64,000 nucleotides of DNA, from positions 79,363-143,362 of the forward strand of contig NZ_FPAJ01000007.1 in the NCBI RefSeq assembly GCF_900116285.1, read 5' to 3'. The notes below the pieces were generated by a model, which searched no databases, was not told the DNA's origin, and saw only the letters and a program-made list of their open reading frames with translations. This document shows, in pieces, positions 1 to 7,784 of the stretch; the stretch's first letter is position 1; each line of letters starts with the position of its first letter. This DNA comes from Sulfitobacter marinus (GTDB lineage Bacteria; Pseudomonadota; Alphaproteobacteria; Rhodobacterales; Rhodobacteraceae). Both the position numbers and the translations under genes were made by a program.

Positions 1-470
1 CCCGGCACCTGTAGTGAGTATCGGGTGATTGATGCCCCGACGATGACAGCGATGAACATGGCCAGACGCTCTTTGACGTGGGCACCGTCCATTCGGGCCT
101 CAAGTGGGTCAATTAATTTGTCGAACAGGGCGACCCGCACACGTTCACCGACAATGGGGTCATCCGCGTTTAGGATAATCATCCGGGTCGTGGAGAACTT
201 GTGATCTTCCGACGTGGGATCCGTGAATTTTTCAATCGCCGTTTCAATTGGGTCATTGGCAGGGTCAAGCAGCTCCGGCCAATTAAGGCATTCTTTTAGG
301 CTCGCATTAAACAGACCCAGCTTGCCGCCGAAGTAGCGTGAAATCAGTGCGACATCGACACCGGCCTGCCCGGCGATTTTTCGTAAGGATGCATTGGAAT
401 AGCCGAACTCTCCAAACTGCCGAGTGGCGGATTGTAAAAGCGCGCTGCGTGTATGTTCTGACTTGCTCAT
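1..470 (-). CDS. TetR-family transcriptional regulator, C-terminus cut by window edge
   Basis: The reverse strand from the ATG at 470 reads open to base 1, giving about 156 residues without a stop. The N-terminus has a classic TetR helix-turn-helix near residues 10-50 (ATRQFGEFGYSNASLRKIA, then GVDVALISRYFGGKLGLF). The C-terminal part starts a ligand/dimer domain that is truncated here. It is divergent from the short-chain dehydrogenase at 572, and the 101-bp gap holds two matching palindromes, so the likely role is repression of itself and that dehydrogenase. The inducer cannot be told from sequence. Confidence 0.85.
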   Translation of the reverse strand, partial: MSKSEHTRSALLQSATRQFGEFGYSNASLRKIAGQAGVDVALISRYFGGKLGLFNASLKECLNWPELLDPANDPIETAIEKFTDPTSEDHKFSTTRMIILNADDPIVGERVRVALFDKLIDPLEARMDGAHVKERLAMFIAVIVGASITRYSLQVP

Positions 471-496
471 GATTTTTTATAGGTCGCTCAATATTT

Positions 497-512
497 GTCA
501 ACAAGTGTTGAC
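497..512. promoter_or_regulatory. Palindromic operator 1, tetR/SDR intergenic
   Basis: GTCAAC-AAGT-GTTGAC: perfect 6-bp arms around a 4-bp spacer. The same arms recur at 541-556. It lies between a TetR gene and its divergent neighbour, the usual place for a TetR operator. Function is inferred. Confidence 0.7.
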
Positions 513-540
513 TTCATGCGCATGCGCCCCTACCTCCACT

Positions 541-556
541 GTCAACGATTGTTGAC
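541..556. promoter_or_regulatory. Palindromic operator 2, tetR/SDR intergenic
   Basis: GTCAAC-GATT-GTTGAC: identical arms to the site at 497-512, centre-to-centre distance 44 bp (about four helical turns). It ends 15 bp before the dehydrogenase start codon, so a bound repressor would block initiation of that gene. Confidence 0.7.
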
Positions 557-571
557 TTATAGGGAAAGCAC

Positions 572-1342
572 ATGTCCAACACAGCACTTATTACCGGCGC
601 ATCTTCTGGCATTGGTCGCGAATTTGCACGGTATCATGCGGCAAAGGGGGGTGACTTGATCATCACAGCGCGTCGGGAGAACAAGCTTAACGAACTCAAA
701 GACGAGCTTGAGAGCAAGCACGGCATTAACGTGAAAACGATCCCGCTTGATTTGGGGGCGCAAGGGGCTGCCAAGGCGCTTTATGATGCCACACAGAGTG
801 CGCAGATTGATATCTTGATCAATAATGCCGGTTTCGGGGGACATGGTACATTCTTGGACCGGGGTCTTGAGGCCGACATGAACATGCTTGATCTCAACGT
901 CGCTGCGTTGGTGCAGCTGTGTCACTTGGTTGGCAAAGATATGGTCGCGCGCGGCAGTGGCAAAGTTCTTAACGTCAGCTCAACGGGGGCTTATCAACCC
1001 GGCCCCTTGCAGGCGACATATTTTGCGACCAAAGCGTTTGTGAGCACTCTTTCCCCCGCGCTTGATTTTGAATGGCGCCCCTACGGGGTGACCGTCACGG
1101 CGCTAGAACCCGGATTCGTTGATACAGGCTTTGCACAGGCGGCCGCGATGGATCAGCTTGCAATGACACAGGATAACCCGGCAACGCCCGAAAATGTCGC
1201 AAAATTCGGGTATGAGGCCATGCTGAAAGGCAAATTGCGGGTCATCAATGATCGGAAAATGCGGTTCATGCTGAACTGGTTGGTCCCCCTTTTGCCACGC
1301 CGTATGGTGATGAAAATGGTCTATGATATGCAAATGAAGTAA
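572..1342 (+). CDS. Short-chain dehydrogenase/reductase (classical SDR)
   Basis: 256-residue Rossmann-fold oxidoreductase. The cofactor loop GASSGIG is at residues 9-15, NNAG at 84-87, and the catalytic set is Ser137, Tyr150 and Lys154 (YFATK). An Arg pair after the second strand (ITARRE) suggests NADP(H). The start ATG at 572 is preceded by AGGGA. The protein resembles the YqjQ/DltE-like oxidoreductase group of unknown substrate. It sits divergent from the TetR gene, with two operators between, so expression is probably inducible. A strong bidirectional terminator follows. The substrate is not predictable; a hydrophobic carbonyl compound is plausible. Confidence 0.88.
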   Translation: MSNTALITGASSGIGREFARYHAAKGGDLIITARRENKLNELKDELESKHGINVKTIPLDLGAQGAAKALYDATQSAQIDILINNAGFGGHGTFLDRGLEADMNMLDLNVAALVQLCHLVGKDMVARGSGKVLNVSSTGAYQPGPLQATYFATKAFVSTLSPALDFEWRPYGVTVTALEPGFVDTGFAQAAAMDQLAMTQDNPATPENVAKFGYEAMLKGKLRVINDRKMRFMLNWLVPLLPRRMVMKMVYDMQMK

Positions 1343-1401
1343 ATCGCAGGACGCGGCAGTACGGCGTCAAACCGGATACGGCCTCCCCCGCAAACACCCC
1401 C

Positions 1402-1439
1402 AAAAAAAATGGCGCGCCTCGCTGAGGCACGCCATTTTT
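1402..1439. terminator. Bidirectional rho-independent terminator, SDR / rpmE
   Basis: A-run, then GGCGCGCCTC-GCT-GAGGCACGCC, then T-run. The stem is 15 bp counting the A:T flank, with one mismatch. It lies between convergent genes and has an A/T tract on both sides, so it can end transcripts from either side. Confidence 0.88.
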
Positions 1440-1460
1440 GTTCGTAATAGGCAGAAGGGT

Positions 1461-1682
1461 TTAGAAGCCCAAACCTGCATATTTGTTTTTGAACTTGGAC
1501 ACGCGGCCGCCGGTATCCATCAAGCGGGATGTGCCGCCGTTCCATGCAGGGTGCACGGAGGGGTCAATATCCAACGCCAGCTGGTCGCCTTCTTTGCCGT
1601 AGGTCGATTTCATTTCCACGACGGTGCCGTCTGTCATTTTGACGTTGATCGTGTGGTATTCGGGGTGTGTATCGGCTTTCAT
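1461..1682 (-). CDS. rpmE: 50S ribosomal protein bL31
   Basis: 73 residues, beginning [19 protein letters not shown] and ending [13 protein letters not shown], the standard alphaproteobacterial bL31. It binds the large subunit near the central protuberance and bridges to the small subunit. The protein has no cysteine, so it is the zinc-independent (C-minus) type and cannot use the CxxC metal site seen in other bL31 proteins. It follows rplS by 11 bp on the same strand, and a strong terminator lies just downstream. Confidence 0.97.
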   Translation of the reverse strand: MKADTHPEYHTINVKMTDGTVVEMKSTYGKEGDQLALDIDPSVHPAWNGGTSRLMDTGGRVSKFKNKYAGLGF

Positions 1683-1693
1683 GACAGCTCTCC

Positions 1694-2077
1694 TTACGCG
1701 TTCGCGCCAGATTTTGGCTTGTAATGGGCGTTCTCGACAATCCGTGCCGATTTGCCGCGACGGCTGCGCAGGTAATACAGCTTGGCGCGACGGACGCGGC
1801 CACGACGGACAACGGTGATGCTTTCGATGTTGGTCGAGTGCAGCGGGAATACGCGCTCTACGCCTTCACCAAAGGAAATCTTGCGCACGGTGAACGAACC
1901 GGCAATGCCGTGGCCGTTGTTGCGTGCAATGCAGACGCCTTCGTAGTTCTGAACGCGGGTACGTGTACCTTCGGTCACTTTAAAGCCCACGCGGATGGTG
2001 TCACCAGCGCGGAAGTCTGGGATTTCTTTACCCAGTTCGGCGATTTGTTCCGCCTCGATCTGTGCAATCAGGTTCAT
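1694..2077 (-). CDS. rplS: 50S ribosomal protein bL19
   Basis: 127 residues with the conserved core [20 protein letters not shown] and [19 protein letters not shown]. bL19 sits at the subunit interface of the ribosome. The start ATG at 2077 has AGGAG seven to eight bases upstream. It is separated from purC by 236 bp, a gap that carries a hairpin at the purC stop and probably its own leader or promoter. Gene order rimM-trmD-(purC)-rplS is the familiar bacterial cluster with purC inserted. Confidence 0.97.
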   Translation of the reverse strand: MNLIAQIEAEQIAELGKEIPDFRAGDTIRVGFKVTEGTRTRVQNYEGVCIARNNGHGIAGSFTVRKISFGEGVERVFPLHSTNIESITVVRRGRVRRAKLYYLRSRRGKSARIVENAHYKPKSGANA

Positions 2078-2291
2078 CTGATCGTCTCCTATGAATGCTC
2101 GCGGTTAGTCCACGAAGTTTTGCGCGATCCCATAGCTTCGGTCTGTCTGGCGGGCCTGCCGTAGCACCCCATCGAAGGTAGCATCATCTTTGCTTTGAAT
2201 TTCTGCGGATGCAGAAAAGGCTGGAGCCGCAAAAGCGATTCCAGACGTAGGCGTCGTATAGGTCGGATATTCCCTTGGATCAAGAGGGTAT

Positions 2292-2323
2292 CACCGCCTA
2301 AATGCGTCGCCCTTTAGGTGGTG
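2292..2323 (-). terminator. Hairpin overlapping the purC stop
   Basis: On the reverse strand CACCACCTAAA pairs with TTTAGGCGGTG (11 bp, one A-C mismatch) around a 10-base loop; the TAA of purC lies in the left arm. No clear U-run follows, so it may be a weak terminator or an mRNA-stabilising stem before rplS. Confidence 0.5.
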
Positions 2324-3273
2324 AAATAGGGGGCCAGATTGCTGCGCACGCGGTCCAGCATGGTGTCGCCGTCCATGTTGGGCACGAACGTCTGGTCGGT
2401 GATCGCCTCGTAGGCGTCGATATAGACCTGCGAGGTTGCTGCAATCAGATCGGCGGGAATTTCAGGGATGTTATCCTTGTAAGGGTCGCAGCGCGCATCG
2501 ACCCACGACCGGATAACATCCTTGTCAAAGGACGGGGGGCGGGTGCCGTTTTCAAGCGCCGCCTGATACCCATCCGCCAGCCAAAAGCGTGAGCTGTCAG
2601 GCGTGTGAATTTCATCAGCCAGTAGGATGTTCCCATCGGCATCGGTGCCAAATTCGTATTTCGTATCGACTAGGATCAACCCGTTCTTGGCGGCCATTTC
2701 TTGTCCTCGGGCAAACAGCCGCAAGGCGATGTCGCTGATCTGATCCCATTGTGCTTGGGTGAGCAGACCCTGTTCTACGATTTCGGTTTCCGTCAGCGGC
2801 GCGTCATGACCGCCATCGAATTCTTTGGACGTGGGCGTGATGATCGCATGGGGCAGCGCCTCATTATCACGCAGCCCGTCGGGGAAGCTGTGGCCGTACA
2901 TCTGCCGCGCGCCCTTTTTGTACAGCGTCAAAACCGATGTACCGGTGGAGCCGGCCAGATACCCGCGCACCACAATCTCGACGGGCAGGATGGTCAGGCG
3001 TTTGCCGATCACCACATTGGGGTCGGGGTATTCCAGCACGTGGTTGGGGCAGATATCTGCGGTGTTATCAAACCAGAACCGCGCCGTTTGGGTCAAAACC
3101 TGACCCTTGAACGGGATCGCCGTCAGGATCCGATCAAAGGCCGATATCCGGTCCGATGAGATCAGGATGCGGCGGTCATCTGGCAGATCATAGCAATCGC
3201 GCACCTTGCCGAAATAGGGGTTTGGCAGCTCGTCAATGCGGGCGTGGTCAAGGGTGCGGCTGAGGTCGGTCAT
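2314..3273 (-). CDS. purC: SAICAR synthetase (phosphoribosylaminoimidazole-succinocarboxamide synthase), long form
   Basis: 319 residues. It joins CAIR and aspartate with ATP in de novo purine synthesis. The family core is clear: [35 protein letters not shown], and DTKYEFG (residues about 210-216). The length fits the long, fungal-like form rather than the 240-residue bacterial form. The ATG at 3273 is chosen because it overlaps the trmD stop as ATGA and starts the conserved N-terminus MTDLSRTLD; an upstream in-frame start would extend into trmD. A purine gene inside a ribosomal/tRNA operon is the odd point. Confidence 0.95.
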   Translation of the reverse strand: MTDLSRTLDHARIDELPNPYFGKVRDCYDLPDDRRILISSDRISAFDRILTAIPFKGQVLTQTARFWFDNTADICPNHVLEYPDPNVVIGKRLTILPVEIVVRGYLAGSTGTSVLTLYKKGARQMYGHSFPDGLRDNEALPHAIITPTSKEFDGGHDAPLTETEIVEQGLLTQAQWDQISDIALRLFARGQEMAAKNGLILVDTKYEFGTDADGNILLADEIHTPDSSRFWLADGYQAALENGTRPPSFDKDVIRSWVDARCDPYKDNIPEIPADLIAATSQVYIDAYEAITDQTFVPNMDGDTMLDRVRSNLAPYFTT

Positions 3274-4109
3274 GATTTGCCCTTTGGTTTTGGCGTGTAT
3301 TTTGCCCACATATCAGGGCGGCGCTGTTCTGTCAGCCGTTCGCCTTGGGCCAACCGCCATTTCGCGATTTCGCCGTGGTTGCCCGACATCAGAACGGGTG
3401 GTATTTCGCGGCCCATCCATTCGGCGGGACGGGTGTATTGGGGATGTTCCAACAGGCCCGAGGAATGGCTTTCCTCGACCGTGCTATCTGCGTTGCCCAG
3501 CACACCGGGCAGCAGGCGCACGGTGGCGTCGATCATCGCCTGCGCCGCCAGTTCGCCACCGGTCATGACAAAATCGCCCAAGGACACTTCGGTAATGCCA
3601 TAGTGTTCGATCACGCGTTCATCGACGCCCTCAAAACGGCCACACAGCATGGTGACGCCCGAACATTTAGCCAGATCGGCGGCCATCGCCTGATCAAAGC
3701 GGCGTCCGCGCGGCGACATGTACAGGATCGGCCAACGTCCCGCCGCGCCCGACATGGCTTCTTCGATCGCGGGGCCAACCACATCGGCACGCATGACCAT
3801 GCCAGCACCGCCGCCTGCGGGCGTGTCATCAACGTTGCGGTGTTTACCAATGCCATAGTCGCGTAGATTATGGGTGCGTAGCTGCCACTTGCCCTCTTGC
3901 AGGGCGCGGCCCGTCAGGCTGGCCCCCAGCACGCCGGGGAAAAGTTCGGGGAATAGCGTGACAATCTCGGCCCGCCAAACACCTGCGTAATCGGGGGTGT
4001 CTTGCATCAATTCGCGGGGTTTCAGCGTCGGACGTACCGATTGGCGGCCGTGAGAACGGGGCTTTGCGGGCCCGTCAGGGGCGTTTGTCTTGCTTGGCGG
4101 TGTTGTCAT
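3270..4109 (-). CDS. trmD: tRNA (guanine-N1-)-methyltransferase
   Basis: 279 residues; methylates G37 of tRNAs with SAM, preventing +1 frameshifts. It is a SPOUT trefoil-knot enzyme: [10 protein letters not shown] near residue 50, the GGGAGMVMR loop near 100, [12 protein letters not shown], and the SAM-binding knot [14 protein letters not shown]. About 45 extra N-terminal residues (Pro- and Arg-rich) precede the core, which starts around [10 protein letters not shown]; a shorter start at the Met in RELMQDTP is possible. The stop overlaps the purC start (ATGA), so the two are translationally coupled. Confidence 0.95.
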   Translation of the reverse strand: MTTPPSKTNAPDGPAKPRSHGRQSVRPTLKPRELMQDTPDYAGVWRAEIVTLFPELFPGVLGASLTGRALQEGKWQLRTHNLRDYGIGKHRNVDDTPAGGGAGMVMRADVVGPAIEEAMSGAAGRWPILYMSPRGRRFDQAMAADLAKCSGVTMLCGRFEGVDERVIEHYGITEVSLGDFVMTGGELAAQAMIDATVRLLPGVLGNADSTVEESHSSGLLEHPQYTRPAEWMGREIPPVLMSGNHGEIAKWRLAQGERLTEQRRPDMWAKYTPKPKGKS

Positions 4110-4187
4110 GTCACATTGGCCTTTTCCAGCACGGCTTTTGCAGGGCCGCGCGGGGTCTGGAACGCCGCCCCATTTTGCAGGCGCGGC

Positions 4188-4709
4188 TTAATCAGCCTTG
4201 GCATCGGGGAGTATCCCATCGGGGGGATCGGCGATAATGCGACCTGTGGCCAGATCGACCGTGGGAACCGCCGCCTTGGTAAAGGGCAGGAACACGGTGG
4301 CCGAGGTGCCAGCAAGCTGCGTTTCCAGCAGATCATCCGCGCCGTGGTTTTGAACGGTCTTGACCTTACCGATCAACGTGCCGCCCGTATCAAACACCTC
4401 AAGCCCGATCAGGTCGGCATGATAAAACTCATCGTCGGGCAACGAGGGCAGCTGATCCCGCCGGGCAAACAGCACGGTGCCGCGCAGGGCGTCTGCTTCT
4501 TCCTTTGACGTCACATCCGTGATGCGGGCGACAAAGCCGTTCTTGATCGGACGCACCAGCGCGATTGCAAAGCTGCGCTTGCCGTCTTCTGATGTCAGGG
4601 GGCTGTAGGTTTCGATGTCTTCGGGAACTGCACAATAGCTTTTGACGCGCAATTCGCCGCGCACGCCATATGACCCCGCAATCGCGCCTACGGATACTTT
4701 GTCGTTCAT
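4188..4709 (-). CDS. rimM: 16S rRNA processing protein RimM
   Basis: 173 residues from the ATG at 4709. RimM binds uS19 and helps mature the head of the 30S subunit. The N-terminal RimM barrel ([19 protein letters not shown], then [13 protein letters not shown]) is followed by a PRC-barrel ([28 protein letters not shown]). I preferred this start over one 39 bases upstream because the family begins just before VGAIAG and because it overlaps the stop of the small upstream gene as ATGA. A 78-bp gap separates it from trmD. Confidence 0.95.
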   Translation of the reverse strand: MNDKVSVGAIAGSYGVRGELRVKSYCAVPEDIETYSPLTSEDGKRSFAIALVRPIKNGFVARITDVTSKEEADALRGTVLFARRDQLPSLPDDEFYHADLIGLEVFDTGGTLIGKVKTVQNHGADDLLETQLAGTSATVFLPFTKAAVPTVDLATGRIIADPPDGILPDAKAD

Positions 4710-4855
4710 TGCAATAACTCCGAATTCACACAGATTGTGCCGGTCCACTGACCTTCACCAGCCCGACATTCGCTTTTCATCAGCGTACGTTCAAACCAGA
4801 TGCCAATGGCAATACCTAAACCAAGAATAAAGATGAGACGCAGCAATCGGAACAT
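4706..4855 (-). CDS. Small single-pass membrane protein (49 residues), unknown function
   Basis: Reading leftward from the ATG at 4855: start [20 protein letters not shown], then [10 protein letters not shown], and the end [11 protein letters not shown]. Basic residues precede one hydrophobic helix (about residues 7-20); the tail of about 27 residues would be periplasmic and holds two cysteines (in KSEC and TIC) that could form a disulfide. The stop overlaps the rimM start as ATGA, a strong sign that it is translated and coupled. It lies in the rpsP-rimM interval of a ribosomal operon. I do not recognise a characterised family. Confidence 0.7.
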   Translation of the reverse strand: MFRLLRLIFILGLGIAIGIWFERTLMKSECRAGEGQWTGTICVNSELLQ

Positions 4856-4973
4856 GATCGGCTTTCGGGTCAGGGACGACGTCAGGGCGCGGTCGGTGTC
4901 AGAGTGATGAGAAAGTACATCGGACAGCCTGCATTGGCAAAGTGATGCCAGCTGTCGAATACACCTGTAGCTT

Positions 4974-4999
4974 CCCGGCGCAGCAAAGACCGCGCCGGG
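4974..4999 (-). terminator. GC-rich hairpin after rpsP
   Basis: CCCGGCGC and GCGCCGGG form a perfect 8-bp stem with a 10-base loop, 12 bases beyond the rpsP stop. No U-run follows on the transcript, so attenuation or protection of the rpsP message is as likely as full termination, given that the operon continues into rimM. Confidence 0.55.
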
Positions 5000-5010
5000 G
5001 AACCGTTTGA

Positions 5011-5412
5011 TTATTCTGCTGCGGCTTCTTCTGCTGCAGGTTCTTCCGCTGGTGCTGCTGCGGCTTCTGCTGCTGCGGCGGCCTTGGCGGCTTTTTCTTC
5101 AACGCGCTCTTGGGCTTTCTTGCCCGGTGTACCCTTCTTGGGGTTGTTGCGCTCTGTCTTTGGGGTCACGCCTGCGGCTTCGAGCATACGTGCAACACGG
5201 TCTGTTGGCTGTGCGCCTTTGCTCATCCAATACTGAACGCGTTCAACGTCCATTTTCACGCGCTCTTCGCTGTCTTTGGCCAGCAGAGGGTTATATGTGC
5301 CCAGCTTTTCAATAAAGCGGCCATCGCGTGGCATGCGGCTGTCGGCAGCAACGATACGGTAGAACGGGCGCTTTTTGGAACCGCCACGGGCGAGACGAAT
5401 TTTCATGGACAT
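5011..5412 (-). CDS. rpsP: 30S ribosomal protein bS16
   Basis: 133 residues. The core ([36 protein letters not shown]) is bS16, an early 30S assembly protein. After residue about 85 comes a Lys/Pro region and a long Ala/Glu-rich tail ([19 protein letters not shown]), a low-complexity extension common in this order and probably disordered. A start two codons later is possible. A chorismate mutase gene lies upstream and the small membrane protein and rimM downstream. Confidence 0.96.
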   Translation of the reverse strand: MSMKIRLARGGSKKRPFYRIVAADSRMPRDGRFIEKLGTYNPLLAKDSEERVKMDVERVQYWMSKGAQPTDRVARMLEAAGVTPKTERNNPKKGTPGKKAQERVEEKAAKAAAAAEAAAAPAEEPAAEEAAAE

Positions 5413-5438
5413 GATGTATTTCCTTTGGGTTTAGGTGT

Positions 5439-5455
5439 GGTGGGTTTCACCCACC
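5439..5455. repeat. Short palindromic intergenic element GTAGGGTGGGT...ACCCACC
   Basis: GGTGGGT-TTC-ACCCACC (perfect 7-bp arms, 3-4 base loop) lies between the chorismate mutase stop and rpsP. On the reverse strand it reads GTAGGGTGGGTGAAACCCACC, resembling a short palindrome seen scattered in many alphaproteobacterial intergenic regions. The dispersed-repeat idea is from memory and cannot be tested here. Confidence 0.5.
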
Positions 5456-5752
5456 CTACGACTGGTGTTGTTTGTGGTGCTGAATGACTTCAGCGATGAT
5501 GAAGTTCAGAAACTTCTTGGCGAATTCGGGATCGAGGTCAGCCTCTTTCGCCAAATCTTCGAGACGTGCGATCTGACCGGCTTCGCGGTTCGGATCGGAC
5601 GGGGGAAGGTCGTGTTCAGCTTTGAGTTTCCCCACAGCCTGAGTGTGTTTGAACCGCTCGCCCAGCGTGTAAACAAGGATTGCATCTAGGCGGTCGATGC
5701 TCGCGCGGTGTTCTTTAAGAACCTCGGCGGCCAATTTAGCACTATTGGTCAT
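5456..5752 (-). CDS. Chorismate mutase, AroQ type
   Basis: 98 residues of all-helical AroQ fold, converting chorismate to prephenate for Phe/Tyr synthesis. Visible signature: an N-terminal helix with RASIDRLDAILVYTLGERFKHT, a VGKLKAEHDLPPSDPNRE linker (the KLK...D..R active-site region), and the closing FLNFIIAEVIQHHKQ helix. Start ATG at 5752 shares one base with the upstream stop (TAATG), so it is coupled to the NIPSNAP gene. The location between ffh and rpsP is usual for Rhodobacteraceae. Confidence 0.88.
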   Translation of the reverse strand: MTNSAKLAAEVLKEHRASIDRLDAILVYTLGERFKHTQAVGKLKAEHDLPPSDPNREAGQIARLEDLAKEADLDPEFAKKFLNFIIAEVIQHHKQHQS

Positions 5753-6084
5753 TACAGCCCCAATTCATCGACGGTCGCGCCGTTGAACATCGGCTTGGTG
5801 AACGAACGGTCATAACGACGGATGCATTTGGTCGCCTTGGCGTGCTCATAGGCGCGCAGGCATTCAGGATCGTCCCACATCTTTGCGCGGTACGCCTCGT
5901 AATCGGCGAGCGACGCAAAGGAAAAGTGGCAATAGGCGATGTCGTTGGGGCCTTCATGCGGCATATGATAGCCGTGATGGATGCCGCCCAGCTTCACCAC
6001 AAGGTGCAGCCACGCTTTTGCATAGATTTCGAATTCCGGTAATTTGTCGGGGTCGATTTCATATCTGACGGTGCAACTGATCAT
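5752..6084 (-). CDS. NIPSNAP-family protein
   Basis: 110 residues with an alpha-beta dimeric barrel. It starts MISCTVRYEIDPDKLPEFE and contains GGIHHGYHMPHEGPND and FASLADYEAYRAKMWDDPE, which match NIPSNAP domains of bacterial proteins. The biochemical role is unknown; barrel-fold relatives include small monooxygenases and stress proteins. The start overlaps the ffh stop (ATGA) and its own stop overlaps the chorismate mutase start, so it is firmly part of this operon. Confidence 0.82.
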   Translation of the reverse strand: MISCTVRYEIDPDKLPEFEIYAKAWLHLVVKLGGIHHGYHMPHEGPNDIAYCHFSFASLADYEAYRAKMWDDPECLRAYEHAKATKCIRRYDRSFTKPMFNGATVDELGL

Positions 6085-7580
6085 TTCTTTTTCCCAAATC
6101 CTGACAGGCCGCCGGGCAGGCCCATGCCGCCGCCCATACCGCCCATGTCGGGCAGCTTGCCGCCCATTTGTTTCGCCGCGGCTTCAAGCGCTTTGGGGTC
6201 CATGCCTTGGGCCATGGCCGCAGGGTCCATGCCGCCTTTGCCGCCCATCATGCCCTTCATGGCTTGTTTGAGCATGCCGCCTTTGCCCATCTTTTTCATC
6301 ATATCGCTCATCTGGCGCTGCATCTTCATCAGCTTGTTCAACTCGGACACTTCGAGGCCGGCACCCTTAGCGATACGTTTCTTGCGGCTGGCTTGCAGCA
6401 GCGCGGGGTTGGCGCGCTCTTTCTTGGTCATGGATTGGATCAGGGCAATCTGGCGCTTGAGCACCTTGTCGTCAAAGCCCGCTTCTTCGACCTGTTTGGC
6501 CATTTTACCCATGCCGGGCATCATGCCCATCATGCCTTGCATGCCGCCCATCTTGAGCATCTGTTCAAGCTGCATTTTCAGGTCGTTCATATTGAACTGA
6601 CCCTTGGCCATGCGGCGCATCATCTTTTCGGCTTGTTCGGCCTCGATGGTTTCTTGGGCTTTTTCAACAAGGGCGACAATGTCACCCATGCCAAGGATAC
6701 GACCCGCGATGCGTTCAGGTTCAAACGTCTCGAGCGCGTCCATCTTTTCGCCAAGACCGACGAATTTGATCGGCTTGCCAGTGACGGCGCGCATGGACAG
6801 GGCCGCACCACCGCGACCGTCGCCGTCCATGCGGGTCAGGACCACGCCGGAAATGCCGATGCGGTCGTTGAAGTTTTCAGCTGTTTGCACGGCGTCCTGG
6901 CCGGTCAGGCCATCGACCACCAGCAGTGTTTCGCGCGGGTTGGACACGTCGCGGACGGCTTCGACCTGTTGCATCAACTCTTCGTCGATGGACAGGCGAC
7001 CCGCAGTATCCAGCATATAGACGTCATAGCCGCCCATGGCGGCTTGGGTCTTCGCGCGTTTGGCGATCTGGACGGGGTTTTCGCCCTTAACGATGGGCAG
7101 GGTATCAACGCCGATTTGCACACCGAGAATCGCCAGCTGTTCCATCGCGGCGGGGCGGTTAACGTCAAGTGACGCCATCAGCACGCGTTTGCCGTCGCGG
7201 TCTTTGAGACGTTTTGCCAGCTTGGCAGTCGTTGTCGTCTTACCGGACCCTTGCAGACCAACCATCAGAATCGGGGCAGGGGCGTTGTCGATTTTCAGCG
7301 AGCCGGGCTCGCCTTCGCCGCGGAGCACGTCAATCAGAGTGTCATGGACAATCTTGACGACCTGTTGACCGGGGGTGATCGATTTGGTGACCGCTTGGCC
7401 GGTGGCTTTGTCTTGGACGGCTTTGACGAAATCACGGGCGACGGGCAGGGATACGTCAGCCTCAAGCAGGGCGACGCGAACTTCGCGTAGGGCGGTTTTG
7501 ACGTCTTCTTCGGACAGCGCCCCTTGTTTGGTGAGGCGGTCAAAGACGCCGGAAAGGCGTTCGGATAGATTCTCAAACAT
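6081..7580 (-). CDS. ffh: Signal recognition particle GTPase Ffh (SRP54)
   Basis: 499 residues. With 4.5S RNA it recognises signal sequences as they leave the ribosome and docks at FtsY. The N domain is residues 1-90; the GTPase domain has the P-loop GLQGSGKTTTT near 108, DTAGR, and TRMDGDGRGG; the C-terminal M domain is methionine-rich (MLKMGGMQGMMGMMPGM) and carries the RNA-binding helices, ending in a Gly/Met-rich tail. First gene of the leftward run; four hairpins lie in its 204-bp upstream gap. The 4.5S RNA gene is not in this window. Confidence 0.97.
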   Translation of the reverse strand: MFENLSERLSGVFDRLTKQGALSEEDVKTALREVRVALLEADVSLPVARDFVKAVQDKATGQAVTKSITPGQQVVKIVHDTLIDVLRGEGEPGSLKIDNAPAPILMVGLQGSGKTTTTAKLAKRLKDRDGKRVLMASLDVNRPAAMEQLAILGVQIGVDTLPIVKGENPVQIAKRAKTQAAMGGYDVYMLDTAGRLSIDEELMQQVEAVRDVSNPRETLLVVDGLTGQDAVQTAENFNDRIGISGVVLTRMDGDGRGGAALSMRAVTGKPIKFVGLGEKMDALETFEPERIAGRILGMGDIVALVEKAQETIEAEQAEKMMRRMAKGQFNMNDLKMQLEQMLKMGGMQGMMGMMPGMGKMAKQVEEAGFDDKVLKRQIALIQSMTKKERANPALLQASRKKRIAKGAGLEVSELNKLMKMQRQMSDMMKKMGKGGMLKQAMKGMMGGKGGMDPAAMAQGMDPKALEAAAKQMGGKLPDMGGMGGGMGLPGGLSGFGKKK

Positions 7581-7648
7581 GGGCCATGGCCCCCTTCGGT
7601 CGGTTGCGGATGATCCTAATCTAGGAAGCCCGCGTTAAATACACAAAT

Positions 7649-7723
7649 GCCCCCACGGGCGTAACACGCTGGTGGGGGGCGATCTCTGGCCGCGCCAGAG
7701 ACCGGAAGGCATAGTGCTTCCGG
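7649..7723. other. Cluster of three adjacent hairpins upstream of ffh
   Basis: Three stems in 75 bases: GCCCCCAC (7649-7656) with GTGGGGGGC (7672-7680, one bulged G); TCTCTGGC (7683-7690) with GCCAGAGA (7694-7701); CCGGAAG (7702-7708) with CTTCCGG (7717-7723). The last two are directly abutted. This could be a structured leader of ffh or a small RNA. It does not carry the SRP RNA loop signature. Confidence 0.45.
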
Positions 7724-7746
7724 GATTTGTGGGTCGTTTAAGTGAG

Positions 7747-7770
7747 GGGCGGGTTTGAGTCAACCCGCCC
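7747..7770 (-). terminator. Terminator-like hairpin after azoreductase gene
   Basis: GGGCGGGTT and AACCCGCCC, perfect 9-bp arms with a 6-base loop, 15 bases past the azoR stop. There is no clear U-run, so efficiency is uncertain. Confidence 0.6.
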
Positions 7771-7784
7771 GTCGTGCCCGGTGA

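Noticed and set aside
6168..7172. 334-codon plus-strand frame over ffh
   Set aside because: Poly-His/Leu reverse image of the methionine-rich M domain; not a gene.
7702..7723. CCGGAAGG...CTTCCGG hairpin as SRP RNA
   Set aside because: Superficially like the GGAAG loop of 4.5S RNA near ffh, but the conserved tetraloop and internal-loop sequence are absent.
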